Positions 6,251-6,590 of a stretch of DNA of 6,590 nt are shown one piece after another. The stretch spans positions 1 to 6,590 of the forward strand of contig CANHBE010000147.1 of assembly GCA_947458575.1 (NCBI GenBank). The letters run 5' to 3'. Each line of letters starts with the position of its first letter. The first letter of the stretch is position 1. The DNA comes from Flavobacteriaceae bacterium (GTDB lineage Bacteria; Bacteroidota; Bacteroidia; Flavobacteriales; Flavobacteriaceae). Both the position numbers and the translations under genes were made by a program. The notes under the pieces are model-generated. The model was not told the DNA's origin. It worked only from the letters and a program-made list of their open reading frames with translations, and made no database searches.

Positions 6251-6401
6251 TTTTTTTTAATTTAGATACGTTCAAATTCGTGTCTCTTGATTCACTTAGC
6301 TGTAACTAGAGTTGAGTGAATACTTATATTTTTTCGTTCGGTTTGAAATATTATTATTTTAGGCCTTACGCGTCAACATTATTAATTATAAAATCATAAA
6401 A
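6251..6401 (+). promoter_or_regulatory. Leader/intergenic region before the MbnP-like gene
   Basis: The 151 bases start with eight T residues directly after the stop codon, but only a weak 4-bp hairpin precedes them, so this is not a convincing terminator. A 7-bp dyad, ATTCACT (6290-6296) and AGTGAAT (6315-6321), surrounds an 18-base centre. TTTG occurs at 6342-6345, without a proper TAnnTTTG at the right distance. The last bases before the ATG are A-rich, as usual for Flavobacteria, with no Shine-Dalgarno site. Confidence 0.3.
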
Positions 6402-6590
6402 ATGAAATTTCAATTCAAAACTATACTTGTTTCTGTAGCCATTGCGCTAACAATCGCATCATGTTCTAAAGATGATGATGCTAAAGAAACCATCTCTGGC
6501 GAGGGAAGCCTAACCTTAGAATTCGACAATGTATACAAAGATGACAATCTGGCTTTTAGTACTGCCTACACAAACTCTAACGGTGAAGTA
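6402..6590 (+). CDS. MbnP-like (metallo-mystery pair) lipoprotein, 5' part only
   Basis: Only 63 codons are inside the window and the frame is open at the edge. Residues 1-20 are a lipoprotein signal peptide with lipobox IASC (Cys21). CSKDDDA follows; an acidic cluster right after the Cys resembles the lipoprotein export signal that sends Bacteroidota lipoproteins to the cell surface. GEGSLTLEFDNVYKDDNLAF...NSNGEV (33-63) matches the start of the MbnP-like domain: the short G-x-L-x-L-x-F-D-N beta strand, then a loop and a strand before the NGE turn. MbnP proteins pair with di-haem MbnH enzymes and are linked to copper uptake or methanobactin handling. The metal-binding residues expected further on are not visible. 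The gene follows the CNGKCH protein, probably in one functional unit. The family call is from the N-terminus only, so moderate. Confidence 0.7.
   Translation, partial: MKFQFKTILVSVAIALTIASCSKDDDAKETISGEGSLTLEFDNVYKDDNLAFSTAYTNSNGEV

Noticed and set aside
6225..6258. Terminator after the CNGKCH gene (AGCA...TGCT and eight T residues)
   Set aside because: The stem has only four pairs around a 13-base loop, too weak for a terminator call; the T run alone is not enough.
1..6590. CRISPR array, tRNA, rRNA, insertion sequence or defence system
   Set aside because: No regularly spaced repeats, cloverleaf, transposase, terminal inverted repeats or defence protein motifs were seen on either strand.

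Overview
The window looks like chromosome from a member of the Flavobacteriaceae, most likely Flavobacterium or a close relative. The signs are AT-rich DNA, a secreted protein with a type IX secretion (T9SS) C-terminal signal, A-rich leaders without Shine-Dalgarno sites, and promoter boxes of the Bacteroidota type (TTTG, about 19-22 bases, TAnnTTTG). The genus is an inference from style and protein families; no rRNA or other marker gene is present.

Layout. (1) 1-1620: the 3' part of a large secreted T9SS cargo protein, closed by a strong terminator. (2) 1697-4877: a tight three-gene operon of a PLP-dependent D-cysteine desulfhydrase/ACC-deaminase-family enzyme, a LysM-bearing glucosaminidase lipoprotein and hemL (tetrapyrrole synthesis). 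The first two genes overlap by 8 bases and the next gap is 3 bases. A symmetrical hairpin that can end transcription from both sides follows hemL. (3) 5756 down to 4924 on the minus strand: two small exported proteins with the look of the CpxP/Spy (LTxxQ) group. The second has its own near-consensus promoter, embedded in an inverted repeat. (4) From 5876 on the plus strand, divergent from region 3: a small membrane-anchored Cys-rich protein, then the first 63 codons of an MbnP-like lipoprotein that runs off the window.

How the parts relate. Regions 1 and 2 are ordinary: a cell-surface protein and a housekeeping/cell-wall operon. Regions 3 and 4 together form an envelope-focused locus. Small periplasmic LTxxQ-type proteins lie head-to-head with a CNGKCH-containing anchored protein and an MbnP-type (metallo-mystery pair) lipoprotein whose N-terminus suggests surface display. 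The simplest reading is a copper-handling or metal-stress locus continuing past the right edge, probably with a di-haem MbnH/cytochrome c peroxidase-like partner. That part is inference. No CRISPR array, tRNA, rRNA, insertion sequence or integrase was seen.
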